Origin: Sciurus carolinensis
Lineage: Eukaryota; Chordata; Mammalia; Rodentia; Sciuridae
Assembly (NCBI RefSeq): GCF_902686445.1
Contig: NC_062223.1
Coordinates: forward strand, 57,561,998-57,625,997
DNA length: 64,000 nucleotides
Direction of reading: 5' to 3'
Below are positions 22,791 to 34,799 of the stretch, one piece after another; the first letter of the stretch is position 1; the number at the start of each line of letters is the position of its first letter. The notes under the pieces are model-generated. The model saw nothing but the letters and a program-made list of their open reading frames with translations. It searched no databases and was not told the DNA's origin. A program made the position numbers and the translations under genes.

Positions 22791-22914
22791 AGGGATTATT
22801 ATCTCCAAATGAGGGTATTTATTGTCAGTCTCTGGGAGATGAGACATTTCTAGTGGTAGAGTCTCAGGTACCACTGTACTCACTGGAGTTAGGAAAAAGA
22901 AAGGAAATCTACCA

Positions 22915-23175
22915 CTGAGCACCTAATACATACCAAGTACTGTCCCAGGTGCTCTCAGCGTTATTAGAAAAGAAGCTACTGCTTTCCAAGTATTTACTGG
23001 CTGTCAAATGTCTTAAGCATTTTACATTTAGCATCACTATGAGACAGATCTTAATACTATCATTACTTTTCCTAAGAGGTGCAATAGCTTGTTCAACACT
23101 GCAGGACTAGTAAGTGGCAGCGCTGGGGTTTGAACCCAGGCAATATGGATCTAGAGGCCGGGCTCCCAATCACCA
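22915..23175 (-). repeat. MIR SINE (with adjoining L2-like piece)
   Basis: TGAGCACCTAATACATACCA is L2/MIR-like antisense. CTTAAGCATTTTACATTTAG, ACTGCAGGACTAGTAAGTGG and GGGGTTTGAACCCAGGCAAT are antisense MIR. Confidence 0.85.
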
Positions 23176-23646
23176 CAGTGGGCCAACTATTCATTTAATA
23201 CCCACATCAGCCTTGCTAGGTACTGTTCCTACCTTGCATAGGTCGGGGGACTGAGGTCCCTGACCATAAAAAGGAAGGGAGAAAATTTCCTGCTCCTAAA
23301 AACTGGGCAAGCTGTTTTCAGGACACAGACTCAAAACCTTAGGACCTTGAGAGCCTGGTGGAAAACAAAAGCCTTCAATGAGTAGAACCTGAGGAAAGAG
23401 ACCAGGTTCCCACAGACCTAGGTTGGAAGCAAGGGTCCCATCAATAGTTGCAGGATGGACTAGAATCATCCACAAGTTCCACCTGGACCAGCAGACTGGG
23501 TGGGGACTATTCCACCAAGACTCCCAGTTACAACCAATCAGCTCCCTACTTCCCTTTACAGAGCTATGTAGATTCCTTTGTCACCTGCCTAAAGGGGAAA
23601 CAGATTCAATCATGTCTCCAGTCTGCTTGTTGGTTGAATTACAGTA
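23176..23646. other. Mostly unassigned stretch
   Basis: 23190-23265 retains a weak MIR-like ACTGAGGTCCC piece. The rest is not assigned and has no supported gene. Confidence 0.35.
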
Positions 23647-23659
23647 AAAGCTCTTGCTT

Positions 23660-23839
23660 CCCCCACTACCACATTGGGTATCAAACTTAGGTATATTTTA
23701 CCACTGAGCAATATCCCCAGCCTCTTTTATTATCTTTGAAAGAGGGTCTCACTAAGTTGCTGAGATTGCCCTGAACTCACTATACTCCTGCCTCAGCCTC
23801 CTGAGTACCTGGGATTATAGGCATGTGCCAATGCACATG
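23660..23839 (-). mobile_element. Composite B1/ID SINE with target duplication
   Basis: Inverted ID part (CACTGAGCAATATCCCCAGC) and B1 part (GAGGGTCTCACTAAGTTGCT, TGCCTCAGCCTCCTGAGTAC, GGGATTATAGGCATGTGCC). Flanks AAAGCTCTTGCTT (23647-23659) and AAAGTGCTTGCTT (23840-23852) agree at 11 of 13 positions. Confidence 0.92.
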
Positions 23840-23857
23840 AAAGTGCTTGCTTTATGC

Positions 23858-23884
23858 AAAAAAAAAAAAAAAAAAAAAAAAAAA
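23858..23884. repeat. Poly(A) tract, about 27 bases
   Basis: It lies just beyond the target duplication of the minus-strand SINE, so it is not that SINE's tail. It may mark another decayed retroposon or slippage. Confidence 0.9.
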
Positions 23885-24264
23885 CCCACACTATTGGCTT
23901 CTACATGCAAGAGGCAGCAAGACCTTGCTGAGTGCCATGATTTCCTCTCATACAACTAACATTTATAGCAGGATAGAGGTTAGACATTGGTGCAAGACAG
24001 TACAAAATGGGAAACAAGTTCTGTCTATTTCTAAACCCACATTGCCTCTGCCACATGCATGATCTCCCTTCCCAGGCTCACTTGAAATGGAGGTGCAGAG
24101 GGAAATTTCCTGGCCAAGCTTCATACTACAATCCCCAGATACTACCAGAAGACAGTACAAGGACAGTTGAGGATGCCAATGGCATCCCCACATCCCTAGG
24201 TCTCCAGACACCTCAGAGACCCGAGCCTGCACACACTTGAGAAACAACAATGAGCTGAAGACTT

Positions 24265-24480
24265 GGTATTAAAATGGCTTCCATTTACCAGGGGCTATCT
24301 AAGGAACAGAGATGTTATTTATATTCGTCTCTATTTTCTTCACAATTCCATGGGACAGCAATAATCTCCATTTTATAGAAAAATAAGAACCTGGGCTGGA
24401 AAGATAATATTCCTGTCCTCTGGGCAGTGAGTGACAGAATTGGCTTTTGATCTCAGGTATGTCTGAGGCCAAATTTTGTG
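24265..24480 (-). repeat. MIR SINE
   Basis: TTCTTCACAATTCCATGGGA, TAATCTCCATTTTATAGAAA and GAATTGGCTTTTGATCTCAG are antisense MIR phrases. Confidence 0.75.
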
Positions 24481-25214
24481 ATCTTGATAGGAAAGTTTGG
24501 TCCCAAATTCATTTTTGCCCTATGGACATCTCACTACAGATCTGGTAGTTTGTCAGAGAGCTGATGGGAAGAACCAGGGAAAGAGGAGTAAGAAGGACAT
24601 TCCAGGCAAGAAGCAGAAGTGGTAGGGAGGCCTGGGGGAAGCCAGCATTGGCAGGGGCATGGATACCTGTGGGGGCCGCTCAGGCCTCACCTGCCTCAGA
24701 GAGTCAGGTCAGGGAGAAGAGACCTGTGGGAACAGCATTTGGGGAGGCCCTGTGTGTAAGATCTAGACCTCTGTATAGGAGGAGCCTCCCAGGTCTTAGG
24801 CCCAAGACCATAAGTCCCATGATGTTCAAGCTTCCAGTCACAGCCACAGCATGCACCATACACCTCAGGGTCTTTCAAAGGACCCATGCTGGGGATCAGG
24901 GTGGAGACACAACCAGCAGTGGCTCTTGGTCACAGGGGGCCTGCTCCGGCAGAGACTTTTGTCTCTCCTCTCCTCTGGTCACAGTCCACAGTCTTGTGCT
25001 TCAGGGACTGAGGAAAAACAAGTTATGCTTTTCACAAAGGAAGGCCATTTGCCAGAAAGTTCTCTTTCAAATTCTTTTTTGGAGCAACACCTGAACCTGG
25101 AAATTTTCTCCTCGTTCTTTCTGCCAGGCATCTGCTCCCCAAGTCTGTACCCATGTCAAGTCTATTAAAAATCAGCAGTGACTTACAAAGCAACTTGGAA
25201 ATGCCCCACACTGT
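24481..25214. other. Unassigned stretch with a chance 176-residue frame
   Basis: A frame at 24564-25094 and an overlapping one at 24851-25168 have no domain or low-complexity pattern I recognise. AGGACATTCCAGGCAAGAAG (24595-24614) looks like antisense L2, which argues against a gene. Confidence 0.35.
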
Positions 25215-25300
25215 GCTGTTTACAGTTGGGTGATGGGGATTTAAGACATAATTCCTGTCCTCAAGGAGCTTGTAAAATTCCTGCAAGAATAAAACCACAG
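25215..25300 (-). repeat. L2 LINE fragment
   Basis: ATTCCTGTCCTCAAGGAGCT followed by TGTAAAATTC is the antisense L2 phrase. Confidence 0.6.
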
Positions 25301-25458
25301 TAGCCCCATTAATAAGTCACTGTTCTGTTAGCACCCAGCTATTACACATTAGTGCACACTGTATCATTTAGTCAGCAAAGTAGCATAGCAAAGAGGGTCA
25401 CCAGGACTTTATGGCTCAGTGTTTTTGTCTGTAATGGGGCCAAAAAAAGGCCTAGGTG

Positions 25459-25682
25459 GAGCCAGGCATGGTGGTGCACGCCTGTGATTCCAGCAGCTCA
25501 GGGGACTGAGGCAGGATGATCATGAGTTCAAAGTCAGCCTCAGCAAAAGTGAGGAGTTAAGCAACTCAGTGAGACCCTGTCTCTAAATAAAATACAAAAT
25601 AGGGCTGGGGATGTGGCTCAGTGGTTGAGTGCCCTGAGTTCAATTTCCGGTACCCTCTCCCCTTAAAAAAAAAAAAAAAAGG
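25459..25682 (+). mobile_element. Composite B1/ID SINE, least diverged copy, with target duplication
   Basis: This is the cleanest copy: GCCAGGCATGGTGGTGCACG, GAGTTCAAAGTCAGCCTCAG, GAGACCCTGTCTCTAAATAA, then GGGCTGGGGATGTGGCTCAG and an A tail (25664-25680). The flanks AAAAAGGCCTAGGTG (25444-25458) and AAAAAGGTCTAGATG (25683-25697) agree at 13 of 15 positions. This head-plus-ID build is the main reason for proposing a squirrel-family genome. Confidence 0.95.
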
Positions 25683-25869
25683 AAAAAGGTCTAGATGAGA
25701 GCAAATGCCGAAACAACTTGTGTCAGCAGCCAGTCTAGACCACAGAAGACAGAGACCAGAGGTATGTGGAGGCTTCTGCCTGCTCTACCCAAGTAGCTCC
25801 CTGCTATGATCAGCCAGGACAGGCCACCAAGGGAGGAAAGGACTTCAGAGCCAGACCCAGTGGGACCCA

Positions 25870-25975
25870 GAAGGGGGTGACTGGATGCCTGATGTGACCT
25901 TAGATTAGTCACTGCCTCTCTGGACTTCAGTTTCTTTCTCTGTAAAACAAAGAATTTAGAGGATACCAGCAATTT
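25870..25975 (+). repeat. MIR SINE fragment
   Basis: TGACCTTAGATTAGTCACTG, then CTCTCTGGACTTCAGTTTC and CTCTGTAAAACAAAG is the sense MIR core. Confidence 0.8.
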
Positions 25976-26080
25976 TCTAACCATTGAAGATTTATGGATC
26001 TCTCTGGTAACCTGAAGGTTATAGATTTGTTCCCTAGTTAAAAAAATGCATACATATTTGGCATAAAATACTGAGGATAT

Positions 26081-26873
26081 AAGATTTTATCTCATCTGAA
26101 TTAGAATGTCTATTATCAAGAATACAAGCAACAGTAAGTGTTGGTGAGTATGTGAGAAAAAAGGTACACTCATACATTGCCGGTAGGATTGCAAATTGGT
26201 GCAGCTTCCCTGGAAAGCAGTATGATTCCTTAGAAAATTTGAAATGGAACCACCATTTGACCCAACTATCCCACTCCTTGGCCTATACCCAAAGGACTTA
26301 AAATCAGCATACTACAGTGACACAGCCACATCAATGTTTATAGCAGCTCAATTCACAATAGCTAGATTGTGGAACCAACCTAGATGCCCTTCAATAGATG
26401 AATGGATAAAGAAACTGTGGTATATATACACAATGGAATATTATTCAACCATAATGAAGAATAAAACTATGGCATTTACAGGTAAATGGATGGAGTTGAA
26501 GAATATCATGCTAAGTGAAATAAGCCAATCCCAAAAAACCAAAGGCCAAATGATTTATCTGATAAGTGGATGATGATACATAACAGGGGTAGAGGTTAGG
26601 AGGAGGCAAGAATGGAGGAAGGATGAATTGTATAGAGGAAAATGAGGGATGGGGAGAGGATGGGGGGAAGGAAAGATAATAGAATGAAACAAACATCATT
26701 ACACTATGTACGTGTATGATTACACAAGCTGTGTGACTCTACTTCGTGTACAACCAGAGAAATGAAAGTTGTACCCCATTTGTGTACAATGAATCAAAAT
26801 TTAAAAAAAATTAAAAAGATGCAAAAAAATAAATCAATGTAATTACAATGGAAGGGCAAAACAATATATATAT
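26081..26873 (+). mobile_element. 5'-truncated L1 with perfect 13-bp target duplication
   Basis: The insert begins AAGATTTTATCTCATCTGAA and is collinear with the full-length L1 from 55521 to its 3' end. ATACTGAGGATAT lies on both sides (26068-26080 and 26874-26886). The 3' UTR keeps the GATGATACATAACAGGGG start, the G-rich tract and ATTACACAAG phrase. The tail is A-rich with AT repeats. The event is a typical target-primed insertion that lost everything upstream of the last part of ORF2. Confidence 0.95.
26244..26573 (+). pseudogene. L1 ORF2 C-terminal remnant
   Basis: This open remnant codes for about 109 residues equivalent to the last stretch of L1 ORF2 protein, including [33 protein letters not shown] and MEYYSTIMKNK. 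The reading frame ends with the same ISG stop as the copy at 54877-56016. It lacks endonuclease and reverse transcriptase and cannot be functional. It is separated from its own start by the 5' truncation of the insertion. Confidence 0.9.
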
Positions 26874-27046
26874 ATACTGAGGATATTTCACTACCATCAC
26901 CTTGACCCAGAGACCCCAGGAAACAACCATTGGGCTAAGACCTGTAGTGATCATTCCAGGTCTAGAGGAGAAGGGTAGAAGTTCTGTCTGTAGGAGACCT
27001 TCAAGGCCAGGCTCCAGCAGGGTGGTGGCTCTGCAGGAAGAAGCCT

Positions 27047-27489
27047 TGTATTTTAGTCAGCTTCTTCGCCACTGTGCCAAAAAGACCTGACAAGAGCAAT
27101 GTATAGGAGGAAAAGTTTATTTGGGGCTCATTGTTTCAGAGGTCTCGATCCACAGACAGCTGACTCCATTGCTCTTGACCCAATCGAGGCAGCACATCAT
27201 GGCAAAAGGGTGTGGAGGAGGAAAGCAGCTTGGGACATGACCCCTGGGAAGCACAGAGAGCGCCACTCACCAGGGACAAAATATAAACCCCAAAGACACA
27301 CCCCCCCACAAGGGACCTACCTCCTCCAGCTACACTCTACCTGCTTTCACTTACCACCCCGGTAATCCCTATCAGGATTAATCCACTGATTGGATTACAA
27401 CTCTCATCATCTAAACATTTCACCTCTGAACTTCTTGCGTTGTCCCACACCTGAGCTTTTGGGGGATACCTCATATCTAAACCATAACA
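27047..27489 (-). mobile_element. MaLR-type solo LTR, 443 bp
   Basis: Read on the minus strand it runs from TGTTATGGTTTAGATATGAG to AGTCAGCT/TTAAAATACA-like ends, with an AATAAAC polyadenylation motif (plus-strand GTTTATTTGGGGCTCA at 27115-27130). It is the same family as 1-334 and 58000-58435. The flanks show no convincing 5-bp duplication. Confidence 0.85.
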
Positions 27490-28960
27490 CCCTAGAAGGT
27501 AACAATGGAGGAGTGCTGTGTTCCAAACACTCACCTGTCCAACCAACATCTGTCTTTGTCACTGAGGACCCAGGATCAAGTAAGCCTAATTTGCACCCCA
27601 CTGCAGATTGGTGGATGTCTGTTTTCTAGGAAGCCAGAAGGTTTCATTCCTGCTGATCTGATACAGCAGCCTGGATTCCAGGGAGGAGCCCACCTTGCTC
27701 ACAGTGGCAGCAATCCCTTCAGCTCCTGGGCTCAGCGGCAAATGCAATCCTGTGCCCTTAGACACAAGTCACTTTCTCATTTTCAGGCAGCTTGTGCACT
27801 CATATGCTTACCTGTGTGGTCTGCCCAGGAGACATCTGTCGCTAACTCCAGTCCAAACGGTCAGTTGGCTATAAGAGTTGGAACAAAAAGCCAGACTCCC
27901 TGACATGGTGAATTAGGTTGTCCATCTCCCACTTAGCACATCAAGTCAGAGCTGAGCATTGGTCTTAGTGGAAACGCCTCCCTCTTCAGCGCTGTGAGTG
28001 AATGGGGTCTGTGAGTTGCCAGGAAATCCACGAGCGAGTGGGAGGAGCTTTCGGGCATGGCTCTCATCCCAGGCTGCACATTAGACTCACCTGCTGAGCT
28101 CTTCAAATACCCAAATGCTGCTTTCCACTTGACCAGGTGAGTTTAATGTGCAGTCACGGCTGAGCAACCCAAACATTTAATAAACCAGCTTCACGACTGG
28201 AAGACAAAAAGAACCCTGTTGCAAAGCCCCAGGGGTGAATGGCCCAAGCTGGGTGCCACACCCAAGAAAAAGTACAACTCCCACTTGGAAAGGATTCCAG
28301 AAAGGCTTCAAGATGCTGGATGGTGAAGACAGCAAGTCTTGAGCAAGCAGACACAGAAGAGAAAGGCACTCCAGACAGGGAACAGCTTGAGGAAAGATCC
28401 AGAGGCAGCAGTCTGCTGGGAAATCAAGGCCCCATGCTCTTTGCAGGGTGGGGAGTATGTGTCACCAAACGGACTCTAAAATGCCTTTTAGATTGCACCT
28501 GACCCTGTAGCTCCTGATTGAAAGAGTTTCTGACTTCAGTGCTTAATTCTTTGCTCTTGTAAAAAAGTGTTCGGCAATTGCAACTGGAAGTGGAATAGGA
28601 TGGGGCGATAGGCCTGTAGGTAATTTCTAAAGACTTTTCACAACATTTTAATTTGCTTCCCAGGAAATCATCCTTGCAGGGAGGACAAAAGAAATGTAGT
28701 CGACTTTTACAGAGGAGGACAGAGACAAAGGTACATTTTCCTGCCTATGTCACACACCAAAAAAAAACTTAATACAAAGCCTGGTCCCCTGGCTTACAAA
28801 GAAATTTGGAAAGAAGAACCACAGGACCATGGTCTCCTGACCATGGCAGTCAGGAAGAGAAGGCTGTGCCAGGCAGGCCCTTTACTTTCTATTGGATCCA
28901 CAGAACTCCCTGAAGATACCCTACAGCCAGATTTAGTTTGCAGCTTCCTTCCTGGAAGGG
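27490..28960. other. Unassigned 1.5-kb stretch
   Basis: A 132-residue frame (27505-27903) has no domain and starts at the LTR border. AGGGAACAGCTTGAGGAAAG (28377-28396) is vaguely L2-like antisense. Nothing else is recognised. Confidence 0.35.
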
Positions 28961-28964
28961 TTTC

Positions 28965-29130
28965 AGAGCACAGGCCTGGCAGACCAGAGTTCAAGTATAA
29001 CCCAGTGCCTCCTCAGTCATGTGATCTTGGGCAAGGCCTTCTACCACTCCAGGACCCAGTTTCCTCATCTGTAAATTGGGATCTGTAGATTCAAGTAGGC
29101 TTTGAGAGAACCAAAAGACAGAGCATCCAC
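28965..29130 (+). repeat. MIR SINE
   Basis: GACCAGAGTTCAAGTATAAC, TGTGATCTTGGGCAAGGCC, CCCAGTTTCCTCATCTGTAA and ATTGGGATC give the sense MIR. Confidence 0.9.
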
Positions 29131-29323
29131 GGAGGGCCTGGCTGGGCAAAGGTAATCATGGCTCTTCTTAGTCTTTTTCCCCCTTCCTCACCTCAGAGCA
29201 GCATGATAGCCAACAAAGACTTTTCTCCACCTGAACCTCCAAGAAAGTCTCCCTCCCTCTTGCCTTTCTTTCTGTGTCCTTGGACTACACCACTGTGGGG
29301 ACAACAGTCTCAAAAGTGAGTCC

Positions 29324-29444
29324 TCAGAAAGATGAGAAATTATACTCCATTTATGGATGATTTATCAAAATGTATACATGCATTCTACTGTCATGTACAA
29401 CTAATTAGAACAAATTTTAAAAATTAAAAAAAAAAAAAAAAAAA
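29324..29444 (+). mobile_element. Very short L1 3' end insertion
   Basis: The phrase CATTCTACTGTCATGTACAA followed by CTAATTAGAACAAATTTTAA and a long A tail repeats the end of the L1 at 2010-2250. TGAGTCC is present on both sides (29317-29323 and 29445-29451), consistent with a short target duplication. Confidence 0.75.
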
Positions 29445-29518
29445 TGAGTCCACGAGGATTTGCTTCCTGGAAAGAAGAGTGGACATTTTCTGGAACCAGG
29501 ACTGCCCAAGCTGCTCTC

Positions 29519-29534
29519 TGCTGCCCCCTGTTGG
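29519..29534 (-). promoter_or_regulatory. CTCF-like motif
   Basis: TGCTGCCCCCTGTTGG reads CCAACAGGGGGCAGCA on the minus strand and fits 15 of 16 positions of the CCASYAGRKGGCRSYR core I used. It is not inside a recognised repeat. Confidence 0.55.
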
Positions 29535-31244
29535 CTCAGAGTCTGAAGAGCCAGTGGCCCATTTTGCCCATAAGTTACATCTTCTGTGGAAATGAAGGTG
29601 ACTTAAAGCAGTTTAAAAACAAACTCTAAGTGTATTAAAAGCATGCATTCTAGAGCCAGTCCTGCCCTTCCATGGGTGGTTTCTTTGGGATACTACTGCC
29701 TCAGGTACCCCTTTGATCTGAATTTTTTGAAGAAAAAGTGGAAACCAGGCTTTGCTTTGACCCACTTGTGGGGGTTCAGGGAGCTTGCTGGATTCCCAGA
29801 GAATGAATTTGATCAAGTTCTGCAGGAACCTGGCAGGAGTCTTTTCTTTCCCCCATTCTCAGCCCTCTGCCAGGTATTGTCAATTAATCATTTCTTTCCC
29901 ACTGAGTCAGATTCATCTTCAAAATCCTTCTTAATACAACTACACTCCAAGCAGCCTAGTCATTGGTCAGGGTTTGTGCACAAGAGGAAAACTGTTTTAC
30001 ATCTTGGGGGTTTGAAGTTCAACTGCTGGAACCAGTAGCCAGGGAGAGGATGTGGATCAAATGCCCTGTTCTGTGCCCACTCTCTCGGAGGGGTCAGGAT
30101 GCTTCATAGTTGAGATGGTGCAGCACTGGATAAGGTTAAGTTGAGGTTCTGGACTTCTGAACTTGAAATATATGAGCTATTATATTTAGAAAATGCACTA
30201 ATGAAAAGTCTCACTCAACTTGAGACTAAAAAGCATCACTGAGTCACAGGGTAGACAGGAATTTTCTTGAGAGAGCAAAGGATATTGTTGGACAGGCCTG
30301 TTGCCCAGGTTGAGTGTCCTGGAAATGGCAAATAAGAAGGTATTTGAATATTAATTGTTGTGTTTTCCTCCAAAATTTCTTGTTTCCACGTTGGAGTGGC
30401 TGAACTGGACCATGCAGCACCCACTGCCTCCTGACTGAGTGATTGCAACAGAAGAGAGAAGAAATGTGGGACCTAATTCTTGATGCTTAACCTTGTGAAC
30501 TTTTGAGGCTTTTTTATAAGACCTGGTATTTTTGTATCAGAGTACTGAGTCAGTAACTAACAGATCTGGAAGAAATTGTGACCAGTCTGAGTCACTCCTT
30601 ATCACTTCCAGGCTAATTCCACAGGCTGTTGTGAGCAAAGGATGGACAGGCCAAGCAGAGATCTCAGATGCCAGGAGACCCGGGAATGGAGGCTCTGCAC
30701 CTTATCTACCTCCCACTGAGACCAGTCCCCAGGACAGATTAAGCTGGGCGTCTGAGAGCAGACATGACCAAGGATCTGTTCCTGGGTAAAGCCTGGGCAG
30801 GTGAACATCTGGCTGAACATTCCTCTCCCAGAACCCAGCAGGCAAAGAAGATTAAGTAGAAATAGTTGCAAGAAGTGTAACCTATGTTTTTTGATATCAG
30901 AGTAGCAGATATCCAATCTCAGTCAAGTCAGTGAGATTTTATTCAGTCTGGGATTTCACTAGCTCTTCTCCTTCATGGGGTTTGTTCTGTTATTCTGCTT
31001 GCAGGCACCAAGGCATGAAAGGAGGATCCTGTTCTCCATCACCACCTTTCCTGCTGTAATCCACTGAGTTTTCCTGGCCATGGCCTCTCTGGGTTCAATC
31101 ACACAAAGGCCGCCTTGGCCCAAAGCCCCCCAGATCTCAGTATGCTGGTGTGCAAAGAACAACTTTCTGTTGCTTTCTGTGCTTTGTGGATGTGTGGGAG
31201 TCCTGGGAGACTTCTATTTAATATGAATTCACATGCAGGGTAGG
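29535..31244. other. Unassigned 1.7-kb stretch
   Basis: Frames at 29643-30038 (131 residues) and 30602-30916 lack domains. No repeat family is recognised. Confidence 0.35.
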
Positions 31245-31395
31245 CAAATGATCTAAGTTACATTGCTCCTCAGTGATTCAGTTTCTTTATCTGCAAAATG
31301 GGCATAATAATAGTACCTACCTTTCAGGATTGCTGTGAGGATCAAATGAGTTAATGCATACTAAGTGCCTAGAACACTCCAAATGTGTCTGATCA
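31245..31395 (+). repeat. MIR SINE fragment
   Basis: GATTCAGTTTCTTTATCTGC, AAAATGGGCATAATAATAGT and AGGATCAAATGAGTTAATGC are sense MIR. Confidence 0.9.
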
Positions 31396-33239
31396 TATTT
31401 TATTTTCTATTTATTTCTTTTAAAGAGGTAAAAAAAAAAGGCTCTACATAGAAATACCAAGCATTTTCCATTTAGCACAGGCATTCTGAGGTGGCTTTCT
31501 GGGTGAGAGAGAAAGGGTAAGATTACAGTCAGGGCTTTAGGGACAACACATAGTTCTCAGACACACTGATGTTCCACATCGGACCCAAGAGCGGTGCCTA
31601 GAGGTGCCTCTGTGCCAGGCATGACTTCTCCAGTTGCTGGATGGTAAAGAGGAAGTCGGGGATAAAAGGGAAGGTGGCCAAGGCAGTAGGTATAGGAGAA
31701 AGGACAGAGCCCTCCGGGAGCTCAAGACACCAGCTCTTTAACCAGTCAATGGTGTGGCATTTTCATCTTTTAACAGCCAGTGTTTCCTCACCTGTCTGGC
31801 CTTAGCATGCCCACAGGAGTGTGCTGTGCACATGAAGGATTGTCATGGTGTCCCTGTCCCCCAGTGAGGGCAGGAAGAGCAGCTGGCTGTGCATTTTGTT
31901 GGGCTGCCCCTTGGCTGTTCATTTAAGGCACCAGATAAAGAGGCACAAGCTTGAATCCAGGTGTGAGCAGACCTTCAGTCTGATCAAGCCCATTGAAGCC
32001 AGTTTTTCTGCCCCTTCAGGGGCAATCTGAATGAGCTCCAAAAAATGGCGTTTCATGCCAGGCCTATGCTGAGTCTGTTGGCCTTCGCTCACCTCTAGAG
32101 CTCCTGGGCTCTGCAATCCTCAGATCCTCTTCTTGGCCTGATGCCTGAAGTGCACCACTGGCCAAGCATTACCTTCTGCACTGTGGCTTCTACTTGCAAT
32201 TGTCATGGTTCACATCAGTTTCTCAAGCAATGTCCCAGCCCAAAGATGACAAGCAAGTCTTACCTCCTATGCCAAGTTGTACCGGTGCTTGCCTGGAATG
32301 CAGTCTTTGAAAGATGGCCACTCAGAGGTGGAGAACATCGGGGAGCATAAGAGGCAACAAGTATGTCGTCAACCCTGCCCCAGGCCCGTGAGCCCAAGTG
32401 GACTCTCTAACTCCTGTAGGAGAGAAAGGAAGGGACAGATCTGATTGGTACAAGAAGTTTCCAGAGGTGAGTCACCAAAATCTGGAAGCAATCACCACAG
32501 CCTTTTGGACCATTAGAATTTACCAGGTGGTGGCCAAGAACTGCACTTAAAGGCAGGTGCCAAACAGTCCCAGTTGACCCAGACTGTTTCAGGTTAAGCA
32601 CTGCAAGTTCCATATCCCAGGAACTCCACAGTACCAGGCGAACTGGAACGGCTGCTTATCCTACTGACAAGATATGTGTAAGGCCTTGACTGCCCCTGGC
32701 CAGAGCTGCCACTGCAGCTTACTCACCAGGACCTCTGACTCCCCAGCTGTGCCCAGTACCCGAGAGCTGACTCTGAGCATGCTCAGTGGCTCTTACATGA
32801 AATATTATGACCAAATCCTGAGGATTTTCTATTCCCCTGATTCTTCCATGTGGATGAAGATTAAATACTGTAAAGAGAGCCATCTGGAGGCAGGGTACTT
32901 AATGACTCTTACCTGCTCAGGAAATGAGACCAACGAGACTGTGTCCACACAGCACATCTGCTAGAAACTGGCTAACCACAGGGACATGCTTGGAGTCAGG
33001 CTAGTTTCGTTCATCCAACACCCTCTTTTTGTCAGCTCTGCAGATCAGTTGAGTGCCACCCTGTCCCCTTAAATTCCCTAGTCAACAGTTTGTGCCTAGT
33101 AAGCTACCTGCAACTAAGAACCCTTTTAAGGTGCCTAGCTGACACCTTCTTTGGCACCCAGGAAAGAAGGCACTCCTCCTTGGTTTTCTCTAGAAGCTTT
33201 TCCACAGCTAGAAAAAAAAGGTGGTGGTGGTGGGGGAAA
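31396..33239. other. Unassigned 1.8-kb stretch, gene content uncertain
   Basis: The best frame is 32674-32964 (96 residues, plus strand). It contains several cysteines and an NETNET motif, but no family is recognised. Stop codons sit immediately upstream in the same frame and no splice context is convincing. An old processed pseudogene or an exon cannot be ruled out. Confidence 0.3.
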
Positions 33240-33660
33240 CAAAAGCAAGACACAGAGCAAAATCATTTGCATCAGTCAAACGTTCAAAGCTAGTCATCCA
33301 AAGGAAATCAGAAAATTGAAATTAGCAGCGGCTCTTTGGTCTGTGTCCTTTCCGACTCAAACTTGCTAAGAAAAACATCTACTTGCACTCACTCAGCTAT
33401 GTCTGTTCCTGGTGACATCTGTCAGCCAGGGAGTTTAATTGTTGGTAATAGTATTTCCCTGTTATTCGACCACCACACAAATAGCACAAATACGACTTAA
33501 CCACCCTTGCCAGAAATCACAAATTTATGCCGTGCCTGCTGAACACCAAGGCTGATTAGCACAAAATTTAATTTTCGTTAATATCAGCCCAAGACAAGTA
33601 GAGCATGAAATTAACCTGATGTGTTAATATTGTGCTTCACAGTTCCAACTGTATCCTGTA
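33240..33660. promoter_or_regulatory. Candidate conserved noncoding element (octamer and homeobox motifs)
   Basis: No repeat is recognised. The block carries an octamer-like AATCATTTGCATCAG (33261-33275), ATTCGTTAATATC-like and TTTAATTTTCGTTAAT homeobox-type cores, and AAATTAACC. It is AT-rich without simple repeats. Confidence 0.3.
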
Positions 33661-34799
33661 GACGCTGTCACTGGAGACAGGTGCCGCTCTGCATGGGGAA
33701 GAACTCCCATGCAGACTGAGAGGCAGGATGAGGCCCAGGAGGTTGGTGTTCCTGCAGCCATGAGTGTTCCAGGAGGCACTGGATGACAGTTTCTGGAGAT
33801 GAGTGGCAATTAGAGATGGTGGTGGGAATTAAGGACTAGTAGCCTTTGAGGTCCTTTCTATTCCTGGGGCTCTGGGATTTTAAATCTTAAAAAAAAACTT
33901 CCACAGGCCAGATGCTGTTATTCAAGAGTGGTTGGCAAATTACCACCCGAAGACTGAATCCAGTACTCTGTCTGTTTCGGTACAGTCCTGGAGCTAAGAA
34001 CTGTTTTTACATCTTTAAATGGTATGAAAAAAAATCAAACAAAGATTATTTTATAATCTGAAAGTTATGTGAAATCCAAAGTTTAATGTCCACAAATCTC
34101 CCTGGGACTCAGTCATGCCCATCCATTTTGTTCTCCTTTCTCACTGCCTTCTCTCTACAACAGCAGCCGTGTGTGGTTAAAACAGAGACCTTCCAAACTG
34201 GAAAACCCTCAATATTTACAATCTGGCTCATTACTAGGAGTGATTGCAACCTCTGATCTCAGATAATATGAGCCGTAAAATGGTTTCTGTGGAGAAGGGA
34301 GAAGGATAGGACTTCACGCCTTTGCCAAAGCAGCGGTCTTTGCGTCAGTTACACACAATGTGTTTTTGTTTGGAAAAAAAGGAATTACAGATAAACAAGA
34401 TCCAGGAGGTGTATAGTAAGTTAAAAATGCTTTCCCTCTTGAGATGCTTTCTGTGGTTTGTGAATGGTGGGCTGCAAGGTGGCTCTAGGAGATCTCTAGA
34501 AACCCAAGACTAGACTAAAATGCAGTTCAAACAAAAGTTCTGTGCCTGTGTGTATGTGTGCGTGTGTGGCCACAGATGTACCTTCAACCAAGGAGTTTAG
34601 TTCCAGGACAAGTATTCAGGGAAATACAATCCTTGTGGAGCACATTTCAGGAATTCTCCTATGTATACAAACTTCCCATCCTTCTCTGGCAAACACCTAC
34701 TTATTCAAGTTTAAATAAATTTGTTTATATTAGTAATCAATTAAGCCATTCATAGAAGACCAATATTTATGACAAATCCTGGGAAACTATTAATGTGAC
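33661..34799. other. Unassigned 1.1-kb stretch
   Basis: A short GT-rich patch lies at 34540-34567. No gene or recognised repeat. Confidence 0.35.

Noticed and set aside
24564..25094. 176-residue open frame
   Set aside because: No domain, overlapped by other frames and partly L2-like sequence.
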